From positions 14,657,050-14,721,049 of the forward strand of contig OX578286.1 of NCBI GenBank assembly GCA_951217055.1: DNA of 64,000 nucleotides, read 5' to 3'. The translations under genes were made by a program, and so were the position numbers. This stretch comes from Gerris lacustris. Taxonomy: Eukaryota > Arthropoda > Insecta > Hemiptera > Gerridae. The notes beneath the pieces were generated by a model, which saw nothing but the letters and a program-made list of their open reading frames with translations, ran no database searches and was not told the DNA's origin. Positions 22,975 through 34,666 of this stretch are shown one piece after another (the stretch's first letter is position 1; each line of letters starts with the position of its first letter).

Positions 22975-24450
22975 GATAAACTGCCAATTAGTGTGGCACA
23001 TAGCTTCCCCACATCCTATCATGTACTTTATTCTTATATTAACATTAAAATTATTGTTATATTACTATATTGTTATATTGTTTATTGCGTAAAAATTATT
23101 AATAGTTTTAGCGATCTTTAACACTTCATAGCGGTGTCACTGTTGGTTTTACTAAAAAAATTGTATTTGAGAAAAATGTTTGTCTCATTAAATAGATGAA
23201 GTTAGATTTTCTCCCCGACCTAAAATTCCAATTTTAAATTTGAAGTTCACGTTTACGCGAGCGTTGCTCGTGAACGCTTGGACGGATAACGTTGTCCAAC
23301 GAACTCGTCCTGGGCATTGGTAAAATGAACATGTCTACCAAATTTCATCAAAATCGGTCGACATTTACTCAAGTTACCGTCGCACGTTTCATAATTCGCG
23401 GGCACACAGACCGACAGACAGACAGACAGACACGAGACCAAAAATGTTCCCTGATGTCTGAAACGGATTTCTGTCTTGGAATTTTTAAAATCGGAGGCAT
23501 AAAAGTTTTTCATTCTCAAAAGTGAACACAATGCTTCCGTTACCTTCGGTAAGCTCGGAAGCAATATATAGGGGGGATGAGCAATTGTGGGACATATTGA
23601 ATAAAACGAATTAATTAATAAACTACTCGAACGATTTTGATAACGACAATTTAAATTTTGTAGTGTATTTAAATACTATTTAACTAGGCATCGCGTGGCT
23701 CTATCATTGAAGCGAGCGTATTGCAATGAAATACTGAATATTGAAATTTATTAATCATGATGAATGTCATAGTTGAAGATAAGTGGAAGAGGGTAGTGTA
23801 GGGAAGAGTGGGGGTCCTCGGTACAAAGCTTTACTTCCTAAACAAACCATACACTATACGACTATAACAATCTTCACCACCCGCGGTAGCTTTTAAACAA
23901 TTATTATAAATGTATCTCGTCACTACGCAAAGAATTTTGCTTGTATCAAGTTGAAATTTTGCATACCTGTTTCAATTGTGCATTAGATGGTGTATATGAA
24001 GTTTTATTAAAATCGTTTCGTTAGAACGTAAGATATCGGTAAAAAGGTTGTTTTCTCTATTATAAACGTTTAGGTCCGCTTTAATAGTTTTAGCGATCTT
24101 TATTAAGTCATAGCGGTGTCGCTGTTGGTTTTAGTAAAAAATGTTATTTGAAAAAAATGTTCGTCTCATCGAGTAGGTGATGATAGAATCTTTTCCCGTC
24201 CTGAAATTCCAATTTAATTTTTGAACCTCTCGTTTACGCGAGCGTTGCGCGCGAACTCATGGACGGATCACGCTGTCCAACGAACTTAGCCTGAGTATTA
24301 GTAAGAGGAACATGTATACCAAATTTCAACTAAATCGGTCAACTTTTACTCAAGTTATCGTCACACGCGTAAACGTTACTGACAGACAGACAGACAGACA
24401 GACACGGAGCATAGTTCGTTGAATGTAGGAAGCTCGCTACGCTCGCTTCA
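22975..24450 (+). repeat. Family B terminus plus two family C-related fragments
   Basis: 22980-23020 is a family B end (GCCAATTAGTGTGGCACATA). 23095-23430 and 23575-24450 share family C blocks: TTTACGCGAGCGTTGCTCG, GAACATGTCTACCAAATTTC and ACTCAAGTTACCGTC. From about 23430 to 23565 the first fragment switches to the family B right end (AAAAATGTTCCCTGATGTC, GCTTCCGTTACC), so it is a B/C chimera joined at the GACA run. Confidence 0.6.
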
Positions 24451-25009
24451 ATAAAATAATCATACAAAGATCTTTCCCGAGATGTAACTATTTTCTGAGA
24501 AAACAACAGAAAATAATAAACTCTCTTTATCAGAAGAGAGTAGGATTGTTAATGGTGTAAATTCGAATTATATGTTCAATAATAACTAACCACGAAAACA
24601 GTAATAACTAAACAAACGAAAAACACTTAGCAAAGTGTTTTTTTAATGTGTAAAACCACTTAACAAATGGAAAAACATAGGACAAAGTGATTATTTATAC
24701 GGAAAAACTACTAAACAAATGAAAAACACTGAACAAAGATACTATACAGGGTGTATAGCAATATTTTAGATGACCACATTGAAAGGGGTATATCTACAGG
24801 TAATTTAGAGCAAAAAAGATCATATAAGCTACTGTCCAATTCTCAAAGGCGTAAAAGCTATAAGCTAAATTAGAGTGTGCTAAAATTAATTGACTTTTAT
24901 ACAAAACAATTTGAAATACATAAAAATATTAATCTTGGAACAATGAATGACCAATTGTTAGCTTTTTGACTATTTTTGTGACCCATAGCTGTTTGAAAAT
25001 AAAAAATTA
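24451..25009. other. No gene seen; degenerate AAAACACT repeats
   Basis: 24595-24745 carries loose repeats of AAACAAATGAAAAACACTGA similar to 60.96-61.05 kb and 63.6-63.95 kb, the surroundings of the other family C copies. 24745-24850 is inverted relative to 26370-26440 (CCCCTTTCAATRTGGTCAT). Confidence 0.45.
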
Positions 25010-25610
25010 GGTTTTGCTTCCGGGATTACCGAAGATAACGGAAGCTACGTGATCGTTAGAACGAAAAAGTTTTAGGTCTCCCATTTCAAAAATTCCAAGA
25101 CAGAAATCCATTTCAGAAATCAGGGAACATTTTTTGGTTCCGTGTCTGTCTGTTGGTCGGTCTGTCTGCGTCGCTCTATTTTTGCGAACCATCATATCTT
25201 AAAAACTACACGTCTGATTTTAATGAAATTTGGATTGTAGATCGTGATTTGCCCATTGGTCCCATATAAGTTTCAACCTTCTGCGTTCATTTGTTTCTCT
25301 TTTACATCCACAAAAACATATTTTTATTTACACCTACAGATTCATAAATACCAATCTGATTTGTATGAAACTTTTATAGTTCATCCAAAGTAACCCGCAA
25401 ATAGCCCCAGATTAATTTGAACTGTCTGCGCTCTTTAACTTTAGCTAAGTTGACACTTTAATTCATGCAAAAAATCAAAACAATTTTGACAGATTAAAAA
25501 AAACAGGGGAAAGAAACAAATTAGACATTAATGGCTTGTAAAAGCATAAAATCAATAAAGTAAATGATAGGATGCGAGGAAGCTATGTCCCACACCAATT
25601 GGCAGTCTAT
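25010..25610 (-). repeat. Family B copy, near full length
   Basis: On the minus strand it runs from TGCCAATTGGTGTGGGACAT (25590s) to GTAATCCCGGAAGCAAAA (25010s). It contains the core CCAAATTTCATTAAAATCAG and a GACAGACC run. Confidence 0.75.
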
Positions 25611-25618
25611 TTTTAAAC

Positions 25619-26015
25619 ATGTTGAAAGACTTTGAGCCCATACTTTACCTTGACTCTATTGAGAGAAATGCATAAAAAGTTGAGAAAAGCAAGCACTAAT
25701 AATAAGCTTTAAATCAATACCAAAATACTTCAAAATATTCCATCTCTCAGTAGGTTTTCTATTGTTAAAGAAAAAACCATGTCATGCTTTCAGCTGGAAT
25801 TGGACTAAAAAGTGGTAAATGACACAGGTATTCTGATAAAGCCTACACCATCTACAAGCAGGGCATGTTGTCTTTTGCAGAAATAGTTTATTCACCTACA
25901 CTTAAAATTAAAATATTTTGAAGTATTTGGTGTCTTTTTAAAGCGTATTAATTGCGATAACTTTGTATGCATTTTTCTTAATTTTCATAGCAATATGTGG
26001 GCTCAAACTTTTCAA
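25619..26015. repeat. Diverged inverted repeat, about 100-base arms
   Basis: GAGCCCATACT ... AAATGCATAAAAAGTTGAG ... ATACTTCAAAATATT on the left is mirrored by AATATTTTGAAGTATTTGGT ... ATGCATTTTT ... TGTGGGCTCAAA on the right. Confidence 0.6.
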
Positions 26016-26456
26016 AAATTTTTGCAAAAAAGTAAAAAAGTCAGCTAGAACATACATTATGTTATATGAAATTTTCTAATCTCTCCAAAAATTGGTCATC
26101 CATTGTTCCAATAGTCAGGGTGCCCATAGGCAAAAAAGTCAATTATACATACTCTTTCCAAACCTTTTTGAATGGCTTGTTTAGGCCAAGTCTGACACCT
26201 TTTTCCTCTGTGACTTTTTTTGGTTTTGGGGCGTTTTTCATTATTTGGGCCCTATAACTTTTACGCCTCAGACTGGAAAATCACAAAAAGTTCTGCGTCA
26301 GACAATATTAAAATGATTTGATTAATTTGAACTCAATCTGTTTTTGCTAATAGCTTCAACACATATGGACATATTAGCTTTAAATGACCCTGTAGAAATA
26401 CCCCTTTCAATATGGTCATTTGAAAATGATACTCATAGTCCAGGAGATAGCGTGCA

Positions 26457-27006
26457 AAAAAAATGTCTGACTGTCACTATCATCAAGCTAGAATTTATTG
26501 TACAAGTAAATCTTTTAACGCCTTTTAAGAATATGTGGTCGGCTAAGTTCGTCTGCGGGACATAGCTTGGCAATAGGCATTTGAAAAAAACAAAACAAAA
26601 AAAACTGTTGAGAGCGGCCATGTCCCGCCAATTATGGTGGACAGTGTGATTTTCATGATCCTGAGTACAAAATTAGTTATTAGACCGATAATCAAGTTGA
26701 TATTAGTTTATCTCTTAATAGAGGACTACTTTGATTTGGAGTAATATTTGACTAACTAACCTATTAAGGGACAAACTAACATCAACTTGATTTTTAGTCT
26801 ACTAACTAATTTTATACTCAGGATCATGAAAACACACATTGTCCACCATAAAGGGACATGACCGCTCTCCAGCGGTTTGGTTTTTCAAATGCCCATTACC
26901 AAGCTATGTATCGCAGACGAACTTACCCGATCACATATTCTTAAAAGGCATCAAAAGATTTACTTATAAACAAAATTCTAGCTTCGATGTTAGTCAGACA
27001 CCTTTT
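26457..27006. repeat. 550-bp foldback, about 240-base arms
   Basis: The left arm 26457-26715 (GTCTGACTGTCACTATC ... GGTGGACAGTGTGATTTTCA, TGATCCTGAGTA) is inverted at about 26770-27006 with roughly 85% identity by eye. The spacer is about 55 bases. Transcripts would form a long hairpin. No coding sense found in either arm. Confidence 0.85.
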
Positions 27007-27149
27007 TTCATCTCCTGGACTATCACTGTAAATATCGAATTTAAATTAAAATTTACGATTTGAAAATCTATTATTCATTGCCATTCATTTTATAAATTTT
27101 TCTAATTCATAATCCTATGTTATTTAAAATGTATTTTAATTTTTAAAAA

Positions 27150-27930
27150 AAATACGTGTGGTGTCGCGGGACACCCGGTAGGAACGAAGTTCCTTACATT
27201 GTTCATTAAATATAAAATATAAAATCACACTGCTAAGTACGTATACATTGCAACTACTTATACATGGCCGAGTTAGAAAAGAGACAAAATGAAAAGTAAT
27301 TAACTGTTTGCACCTGGCAGAGTTAAGGCAAAATTAAAAGAAAATCATTATTTGTATAATTAAAGCAAGCGTATTACTATGAATATATATTGAATGTAAG
27401 AAAAAAGTTGATCATGATGAGTTTATAGTGAAAGAGTATGTTTGTTAAAGGAGTTTGGATTGAAAAAGGACTGTTTTCTACCTACCCGGCTTATTAATTT
27501 AAAATATTATAAAATATATCTCTTCCCTACTCTACAGCTTCTGCTTGTATCAGGGTGAAATATTACATGATTATATTTTATTTATTTACAAAACAAAGTG
27601 ACATTTTTGACATATATAACAAAAATAATCAAAACAAGTCAAGTAACAGGCTTCCTTAATAACACTTTTTCCCGTCTTTTGAAGCTTACGGTTACGCGAG
27701 CGTTGCTCGTGAACGCTTGGGTGGATAAAGGTTTTCCGATGAACTCAGCCTGGGCATTGGTAAAATGAACATGTGTACCAAATTTCATCTAACTTGGTGA
27801 GCTTTTACTCTAGTTATCGTCATCTGTAGATTTCGTGGCGGATTTTGCGTGACGGTGATTTTGGTCTTTTTTTTCGGATTCACTCCCGGGCTCCAGAACG
27901 TGCCATAAGGAACTTCGTTCCAAAAATGAA
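27150..27930 (+). repeat. Family C copy, uninterrupted
   Basis: Starts GTGGTGTCGCGGGACACCCG...GGAACGAAGTTCCTTA and ends CATAAGGAACTTCGTTCC. GGAACGAAGTTCCTTA and TAAGGAACTTCGTTCC are inverted ends. It contains CGCGAGCGTTGCTCG, the core TGTGTACCAAATTTCATCTA and TCGGATTCACTCCCGGGC. Confidence 0.8.
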
Positions 27931-28395
27931 TTCTCAACTTAGCAAAGTTTCAGCAAATAAGATGCTGGCAATCATATTTTACACAAGAATTGATTGCCCT
28001 GTTAGTTTGCGTAAAGCGGAATACGACAATACAATAAACATTGGTAATGAATAGAATGAATATAGATTGGGAATAGAATACAAATAGAAATGCTTACATA
28101 ATCTATGTTAAAGCTCAATCATAAACTCTAATCAATATACTGAAAATAAAGTGAATAAGCTTTTCAACAAAAGAAATCAACCGAGAACATAACTACATTT
28201 ATACAATGAGTATTGAAATAATAAAATAGACATTCTATATATATTTATAGATAAACAATTCCGCTCTATCTATAGACATTTTATATAACTTGTACAAAAT
28301 AGCCAAAAATGATCGAGTATTGACTGAAATACAAGGGGTAAAAATTATTTATTAAAAAACTTACATAACTTTTTACAATCACCCATAAACTTGTA
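27931..28395. other. No gene seen
   Basis: AT-rich sequence; no exon or repeat recognised. Confidence 0.45.
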
Positions 28396-29850
28396 CTTCT
28401 TTAGATTGTTACTCCCTATGGTTATTTTAGAATCTAAATTGATGTACTTATTAATACATTCCTCAATTAAAATTATGGCAAAAGGGATATTAGTCCAATG
28501 TACTTTGGGACAAAGGAACATCATACCTCTGTTTTTATAAGGGGAGTAACAGTCTAAAGAAGAACATTCCGTACTCCTTCTTTAGGTTGTTATACTCACA
28601 TCTGTTTTTTATAAGTGGAGTTACAGTCTAAAGAAGAACATTCCGTACTCCTTCTTTAGGTTGTTATACTCACATCTGTTTTTTATAAGTGGAGTTACAG
28701 TCTAAAGAAGAACATTCCGTACTCCTTCTTTAGGTTGTTATACTCACATCTGTTTTTTATAAGTGGAGTTACAGTCTAAAGAAGAACATTCCGTACTCCT
28801 TCTTTAGGTTGTTATACTCACTTCTGTTTTTTATAAGGGGAGTTACAGTCTAAAGAAGAACATTCCGTACGCCTTCTTTAGGTTGTTATACTCACTTCTG
28901 TTTTTTATAAGGGGAGTTACAGTCTAAAGAAGAACATTCCGTACTCCTTCTTTAGGTTGTTATACTCACTTCTGTTTTTTATAAGGGGAGTTACAGTCTA
29001 AAGAAGAACATTCTGTACTCCTTCTTTAGGTTGTTATACTCACTTCTATTTTTTATAAGTGGAGTAACAGTCTAAAGAAGAACATTCCGTACTCCTTCTT
29101 TAGGTTGTTATACTCACATCTGTTTTTTATAAGTGGAGTTACAGTCTAAAGAAGAACATTCCGTACTCCTTCTTTAGGTTGTTATACTCACTTCTGTTTT
29201 TTATAAGGGGAGTAACAGTCTAAAGAAGAACATTCTGTACTCCTTCTTTAGGTTGTTATACTCACTTCTATTTTTTATAAGTGGAGTAACAGTCTAAAGA
29301 AGAACATTCCGTACTCCTTCTTTAGGTTGTTATACTCACTTATGTTTTTATAAGGGGAGTTATAGTCTAAAGAAGAACATCCCGTACTCCTTCTTTAGGT
29401 TGTTACTCACTACTGTTTTTTACAAAGGGAGTAGCAGTCTAAATAAGTGGCCTTAAAGTAATACTAAATGAATTTATGTAGAAATTTAAAACTAATGACT
29501 AGATCCTGAGGACTTTCTTTGGCAAAGAACCGACAGAAATGTACGGAACAAACCAAAAACAAGAAACAATAACTTTAACATCAACTTAATATAGACTTAA
29601 AAAGTAAGCAAAATTAGGATTGTTACTCCCCTTATAAAAAAACAGAGGGGAGTCTAAAGAAGGTGTATAATATGGAATGTTCTTCTTTAGACTGTTACTC
29701 CCCTTATAAAATCAGAAGTGTGATATTCTTGTCCCACAGTACATTGGACTAAACATCCCTCTGTCTTAATTTAGTCTTATTTAGTCTGTCATTTATATTC
29801 TTAAAAAAACAAAAAAAAAAAACATAGGGGAGTAACAATCTAAAGAAGTA
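28396..29850. repeat. 74-bp hairpin satellite inside concentric inverted repeats
   Basis: About 12 units of 74 bp (AAGAACATTCCGTACTCCTT then CTTTAGGTTGTTATACTC ... ATAAGGGGAGTTACAGTCTA). Each unit is a near-palindrome: CTTTAGGTTGTTA against AACAGTCTAAAG. The whole array is bracketed by inverted repeats: inner AGTCCAATGTACT (28492, 29752) and outer ACTTCTTTAGATTGTTACTC (28398, about 29850). The outer arm itself is a unit half. Confidence 0.88.
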
Positions 29851-30176
29851 ACCAGAATTAAACACTTCCTGCATAATGCAAACATTCTAAATAAAAACAT
29901 CGTAATGGGTAAGGGCAAATGCCTTAGAACAATATATGTTATACATTTCAAAATGTCAAAGAAAAAAACTGGAGTTATTATTTTATCACTGAACAACTGT
30001 CACTTTCAGGAACATTGTAGGATCTGTATAGATTGGAAATGATAGATATATACATACTAGCCGTATTGTTTTATGATACGGAATATGTAATGTTATTTAA
30101 AAATGTTATTTTTGCAAATGTTTAATCTTAAACTATTCGAATGTTAACAAACCCTTAACAAAAATTGTCTGCTCAT
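29851..30176. other. No gene seen
   Basis: AT-rich sequence without recognised features. Confidence 0.45.
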
Positions 30177-30261
30177 TCCTTTCAGTTCTTTTTTTTTCCT
30201 ACGCCGGATTCGGAGGAATCTTGTTCATCTCCTTCCTGGCAGCCCAATCCTTTCAGTTCTT
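30177..30261 (-). mobile_element. 57-bp insert flanked by a 14-bp direct repeat with oligo(A)
   Basis: TCCTTTCAGTTCTT occurs at 30177-30190 and 30248-30261. Between them lies a GC-rich 57-base insert that on the minus strand ends in A7. This is the signature of LINE-mediated retroposition of a truncated RNA (target duplication plus A tail). The source RNA (containing AGATTCCTCCGAATCCGGCG) is not recognised. Confidence 0.5.
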
Positions 30262-30310
30262 AGAACAATATGTTACGTTAAGATTTATGCTTCGGACATT
30301 CCAATGGGAT
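30186..30310 (+). CDS. Candidate exon of an unknown membrane protein
   Basis: An alternative reading of the same locus. TCATTCCTTTCAG is a good plus-strand acceptor and GGGAT/GTAAGT at 30310/30311 an excellent donor. The frame between is open: SYAGFGGILFISFLAAQS followed by FQFLEQYVTLRFMLRTFQWD, a hydrophobic helix then an amphipathic stretch. If the 57-base insert is removed, the leftover exon is still open (18 codons). It lies on the opposite strand inside the big intron. No neighbouring exon or family match found, so it may be chance. Confidence 0.22.
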
Positions 30311-30544
30311 GTAAGTTATATTTTCTTCTTATTTTGGACATGTATAACAAATGGATAAATCTCTTAATCAAAACATATGATTGCAATGATGATTACATGG
30401 AGACTTGTAAATCTATTAATTTTTATTATATCTGTACCAAGTAGTTTTGTTTTCCAAATCATGGTTTAGGGGGGGGGGGGCATATTGACAATTAATTTAA
30501 AATTTCTTGTTTTTTTTCGGTTCTTGAAATTTTATGTTCCATTT

Positions 30545-30870
30545 TTACTTTTTCATGTAAAGAGAAAGTGTTGTGATGGCGCGAAAATTCGATTTTGATG
30601 GGTTTACACGTTTTGAGGTCACTTGAATCCAACAAAAGTGGTTTTTAAAAAATATCTGTCTGTCGTCTGTTCAGACACGTCAAGCCTTAAACTAGTGGGC
30701 CGATTTTGACCAAATTTGGGATTCATGTCCAGAAAAATCACACCCCGAGGTGAAATCAAGAAATGAATTTTAGCTCTAAATTTGGAGGCGCTACCCCTCT
30801 AAAAGTCTGAAAAAACGTGGAAAAACTCGAAAACAGTTCTGACAATTCTAAAATGTAGTCCATTAAGATA
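30545..30870 (-). repeat. Family A fragment
   Basis: On the minus strand it contains TGGACTACATTTTAGAAT, GGGTAGCGCC-like sequence, CCTCGGGGTGTGATTTTTC and CTTTCTCTTTACATGAAAAA at the end. Confidence 0.75.
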
Positions 30871-31656
30871 TGAAAATAATGATATAGTTTTTCTTTTATA
30901 GTTAGAAATTGAATTTTTCTTTTATAGTAGTAATAGTAAATACTAAAATTATAATAAATGAATTTTTGAATTGAAAATGTATGTAAGTAGTAGCCTAACA
31001 AATTAACCAAGAGGTAGGTGAGGATTTAGCTATAGAGGCTAAATTAGACATTTTCGATTTTAGGTCATGTGCAAAATAAAATACTATAGATGTGGGTAAA
31101 TTTGACCTCTAGCATGCATTTAAACAAGTTTTGGGGGGTTATTTTTCAAAAAATTTCCGGGGGAGGACCCCCGAACCTCCCTATTTCTGGGGGGGGGGGG
31201 GGGGGGGTATCCCTTCGACACTACGACGGGCCCCCAGAATAATCTTGCCCCAGGGCCCCCAAGATTGTAGTTACGGCTCTGCCTGGTTGTCATATGCTAC
31301 CACGTATTTGCAATTGTTTTTTTTTTTTTAATGTGTTAATATATTCTAGTGCTTGTAGAATGGCTAAGCTTTCAAATGTATATACACTAGCTTGTTGAGA
31401 GCATGAGTAGTCGATACCTCGTTTAAATTTTTGAGGGCAATGTTTTGTTGTTTTGATCCGTCTGTAAATTTTTTGTAAACAGTTTCTTGTAGGTATAGTT
31501 TTGTTGTACATGACTTTTAGTAGTATAGTTACTACTAAAAGTTACTTATAGTATAGTTATGTTGTAATGCTAAACAAAATCTTTGAAGCTACTATAGATC
31601 AGCGTTTATTTGATTTGTAATTTTTTAAAGTTGACATGAGACTGGATAAATTTTTT
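30871..31656. other. No gene seen; G-run and small palindrome
   Basis: A G19 run lies at about 31189-31207 within a GC-rich patch (CCCCCGAACCTCCC ... GGGCCCCCAAGATTGTAG). A perfect stem ACTTTTAGTAGTA / TACTACTAAAAGT is at 31513-31542. Confidence 0.5.
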
Positions 31657-32348
31657 AGGGTTTCGTTGGTAAAACCAAAAAAAAAAACCTTATAGTTTCG
31701 TTCATGAGTCTGTCTGTCTGTCACTCTGTACGGTTCCAATAACTTTTGAATAAAAAGAGATAGAAACGTGAAACTTTCCAATATTAAAGATCGTTTTGAC
31801 GCGCACACAGGAAAAATATAGCGAACTCAAAATGATCAGCTGTTCAAATCCAAAATGGCGGATAACTCACGTGATGCGAAAATAAATATTTTTTAAAATT
31901 TTTTTGTGAGGTATCAAATGAAAGGTATTGAAGAGTAGATTACAAATATATATATCACTTAGGGAAAGTGTTCAATTTTCGGCGCCATTGTGTCAAAAAA
32001 ACATCAAAATTTAGCGTGTCCCCCCCCCCCTAAAACTATATTTCCGCTCTTACTAAAAATATAGAAAAATATGCAAAATGTACAGTCTGATGGGCCAAAG
32101 AAAAAATAAGAATTGCAACTTGGTCGGATTAACTGGGAATCCAAGATGGCGGCTAATTGCTGTCACGGGGAAATTTTTTTTTTTCGAAATTTTGAGTGGG
32201 GTATCAAGTGAGTGGAGTATCAAAAATATATAACATTTGTGGAAAGCGTTTAATTTTCTACGCCATTTTGTCAAAATATATCCAAATTTTGCACCCCCCC
32301 CCCCCCCCCCACCCCATCTTTTCTTGTTTACAACACCAACGAAACCCT
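31657..32348. mobile_element. TIR element, family D (692 bp)
   Basis: AGGGTTTCGTTGGT at the left and ACCAACGAAACCCT at the right are perfect 14-bp inverted ends. The interior has GTCTGTCTGTCTGTCAC, TTCCAATAACTTTTGAAT and the CCAAAATGGCGGATAACTC block. A second copy lies at 54733-55127. No transposase. Confidence 0.75.
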
Positions 32349-32694
32349 TTTTACGTGAGACTTCACGCACTACCAATTTATTTATTTTTTTATCGAGGTG
32401 TAGCTCAATAACCAAACTATGTCCTTACACGGAATGCTTGTATTAAAACAAATGACCGGTTTCGGCTGTTCAAATATAGCCTCCTTCACATACTCTGATC
32501 GTTATTGCGTCACATCAAAAGTCCACTTTAAAAAATGCACTTGTATATGACTTCAAAATGTCTCTTTAAAAAGGGTAATTGTTTGACTTCAAAGGAGCAC
32601 TTTTTTCAGAGGTTTAAGAAAAAGCAGGGTTTTTATAAAGTAAGACCTTCCATCAAAAATCCAAAAATAATACAAATTTTCTTTCACACAAAAT

Positions 32695-34095
32695 ACTCTG
32701 CCAATTAGTGTGGCACATAGCTTCCTCACGTCCTATTTCGTAAAATTTAATGATTTTATGCTTTTAAAACCAATTATGGCACTCTTATAGAAAAGGACCC
32801 CCCTTTTTATTTTTTATACATAACGCACACTTGGAAGAAGAGTGTCACAACTCAAAAAACATAACTTTTCAGGAGAACACTTTAAAGTTTTTAAAAAGTT
32901 TACACGTGTCAAACTGTATTATTTATTTAAATAATCTTAAACTTTTTTATTTTATTTTAATAATTATAGTTTTAACTTTCATTACATATTAAATTTTCAT
33001 AAAATGTTTAATTACCTATATTAATTTTTAATTATTAATTTAAAAAATACCCAAAAGTGTCGTTTTTCTTTTAAAAATACCCAAAAGTGTCGTTATTCTT
33101 TTAAAAATAGTTTTAAAAATAAAAATATTTTAGACTAAGAACGACACATTACCCAATAGTACAAAATAATACTATTATTTTTACCACTAATTTTGAAGAT
33201 AGACTGACACTTTTATAAATATGTCACTATTGTTATAAAAAAAGTTTACTTAGCTTACAGGAAATATTGTTTCAACAGCAAAAGTGTCACTCTTTCACAA
33301 TCATCGCACTACCTTTCTCATTGACAACTTGACGACAACTAAGTTATGTCCCTGTTCCACATACTAAATCTTGATATCACAGATAACCATAATGGCACAA
33401 CTGCTATCTAGTGGAAAACTATTCAAATAACGGCTTAGGATCGCTTTTTTACACCCATTTTTAAAAAAATAAAAAATCGAATTTTTTGAGTTGTGTCACT
33501 TTTCTTCCAAGTCTGCGATAAGAGTTTATATCCCTTAGTCGAACTACCTATTAAGACAAAGGGATATTCAGTATAAAAAAAAGTGTGTATTCGGTTGTCA
33601 GAAGGTATATTAGATTAAAAAATAGTGGGGGGGCCCTTTTCTATAAAAGTGCCCCAATTATTATCCAATTGATTTAATTTTCCCCCGTTTTTTTTCTGTC
33701 AAAATTGTAATGATTTTTTACATTTATTAAAGTATCAATTTAGCAAAATTTAAAGAACGCTGACGGGTGAAAAATTAATCTGTGGCTATCTGCGGGTTAC
33801 TTTTGATAAACCATAAAAATTTCATAAAAAATCAGACAAATGGGTGTAGGGTGAAACTTATATGGGACCAACAATGGGCTAATTATGGACCTACTGTCCA
33901 AATTTCAATATAATTGGATGAGTAGTTTTTTTAGATGTGTTCGTTCGTAAAAATTAAGTGACAGATCGACAGACAGACACGAAACCAAAAATGTTCCCTG
34001 ATGTCTGAAACGGATATTTGTCTTGGAATTTTTGAAATTGGAGACCTAAACATTTTTCGTTCTTCAGAACAACCACATATAGCTTCCGTTAGCAA
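32695..34095 (+). repeat. Family B copy interrupted by a hAT-like element
   Basis: Left part 32695-32769 (GCCAATTAGTGTGGCACATA, CTCACGTCCTATTTCG) and right part 33654-34095 (core CCAAATTTCAATATAATTGG, GACAGACAGACACG, CCCTGATGTCTGAAACGG). These are contiguous in the copy at 6475. Confidence 0.8.
32778..33653. mobile_element. hAT-like MITE with 8-bp target duplication (876 bp)
   Basis: The ends GGCACTCTTATAGAAAAGG and its inverse CCTTTTCTATAAAAGTGCC carry one mismatch. CCAATTAT flanks both sides (32770-32777 and 33654-33661). An 8-bp duplication is typical of hAT elements. A second, inner inverted repeat (ACTTGGAAGAAGAGTGTCAC) lies about 60-70 bases in from the left end and about 140-165 bases in from the right. 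No transposase. Confidence 0.8.
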
Positions 34096-34666
34096 AAATA
34101 AATATATTTACCTGAAGTGCGTGCTTACTTTTTTTTAATGATACATAGATTACTTCTAACCAGTTCTGTGTTTTAAGTGTGAGTTTACAGTAATTAAGGT
34201 AGTTACTGCATATACTAATTAGTGATTCAAGTTTAGTAATGAGACATTAATTATTTATGTTAATGACATGAAATTGAGGTAACGTTGTGGTTTTGCCAGA
34301 AATCCACCTGTTACTTGAAGCAGACTAAGCGAATGTCGGATAGTGATTATAAACTCATGTACTGATAACAGGTGGATGGGTTATCAATAGAGGGAGAAGG
34401 GTGAGGTCATTTCCAAAATCAATATGAGTTTAACCTTAGAGTGTGTGTGGGGGGAGGGAGGAGAGGCTAGTATGGAGAGAGCTTTGAGCACAACCCCCAA
34501 TATTAATCTTGTTCCAGGTGCGGTACTAATCTATAACTCTAATAGGTATAGGATATGAACAGGGTTCTAATAAATTAATCCTATGATAGATATTGGAATT
34601 CAACATTGCGGACTAGAGTTGAGGATTAGGTTTACATTTGATGCTCTACTTAGCACCATTCTACCT
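34096..34666. other. No gene seen
   Basis: Unique-looking; a GTGTGTGTGGGGGGAGGGAG patch near 34442. Confidence 0.45.

Noticed and set aside
23292..23525. Frame with DRQTDRQTRDQKCSL
   Set aside because: Reading of the GACA run and family B end; the same peptide-like strings arise from every family B or C copy.
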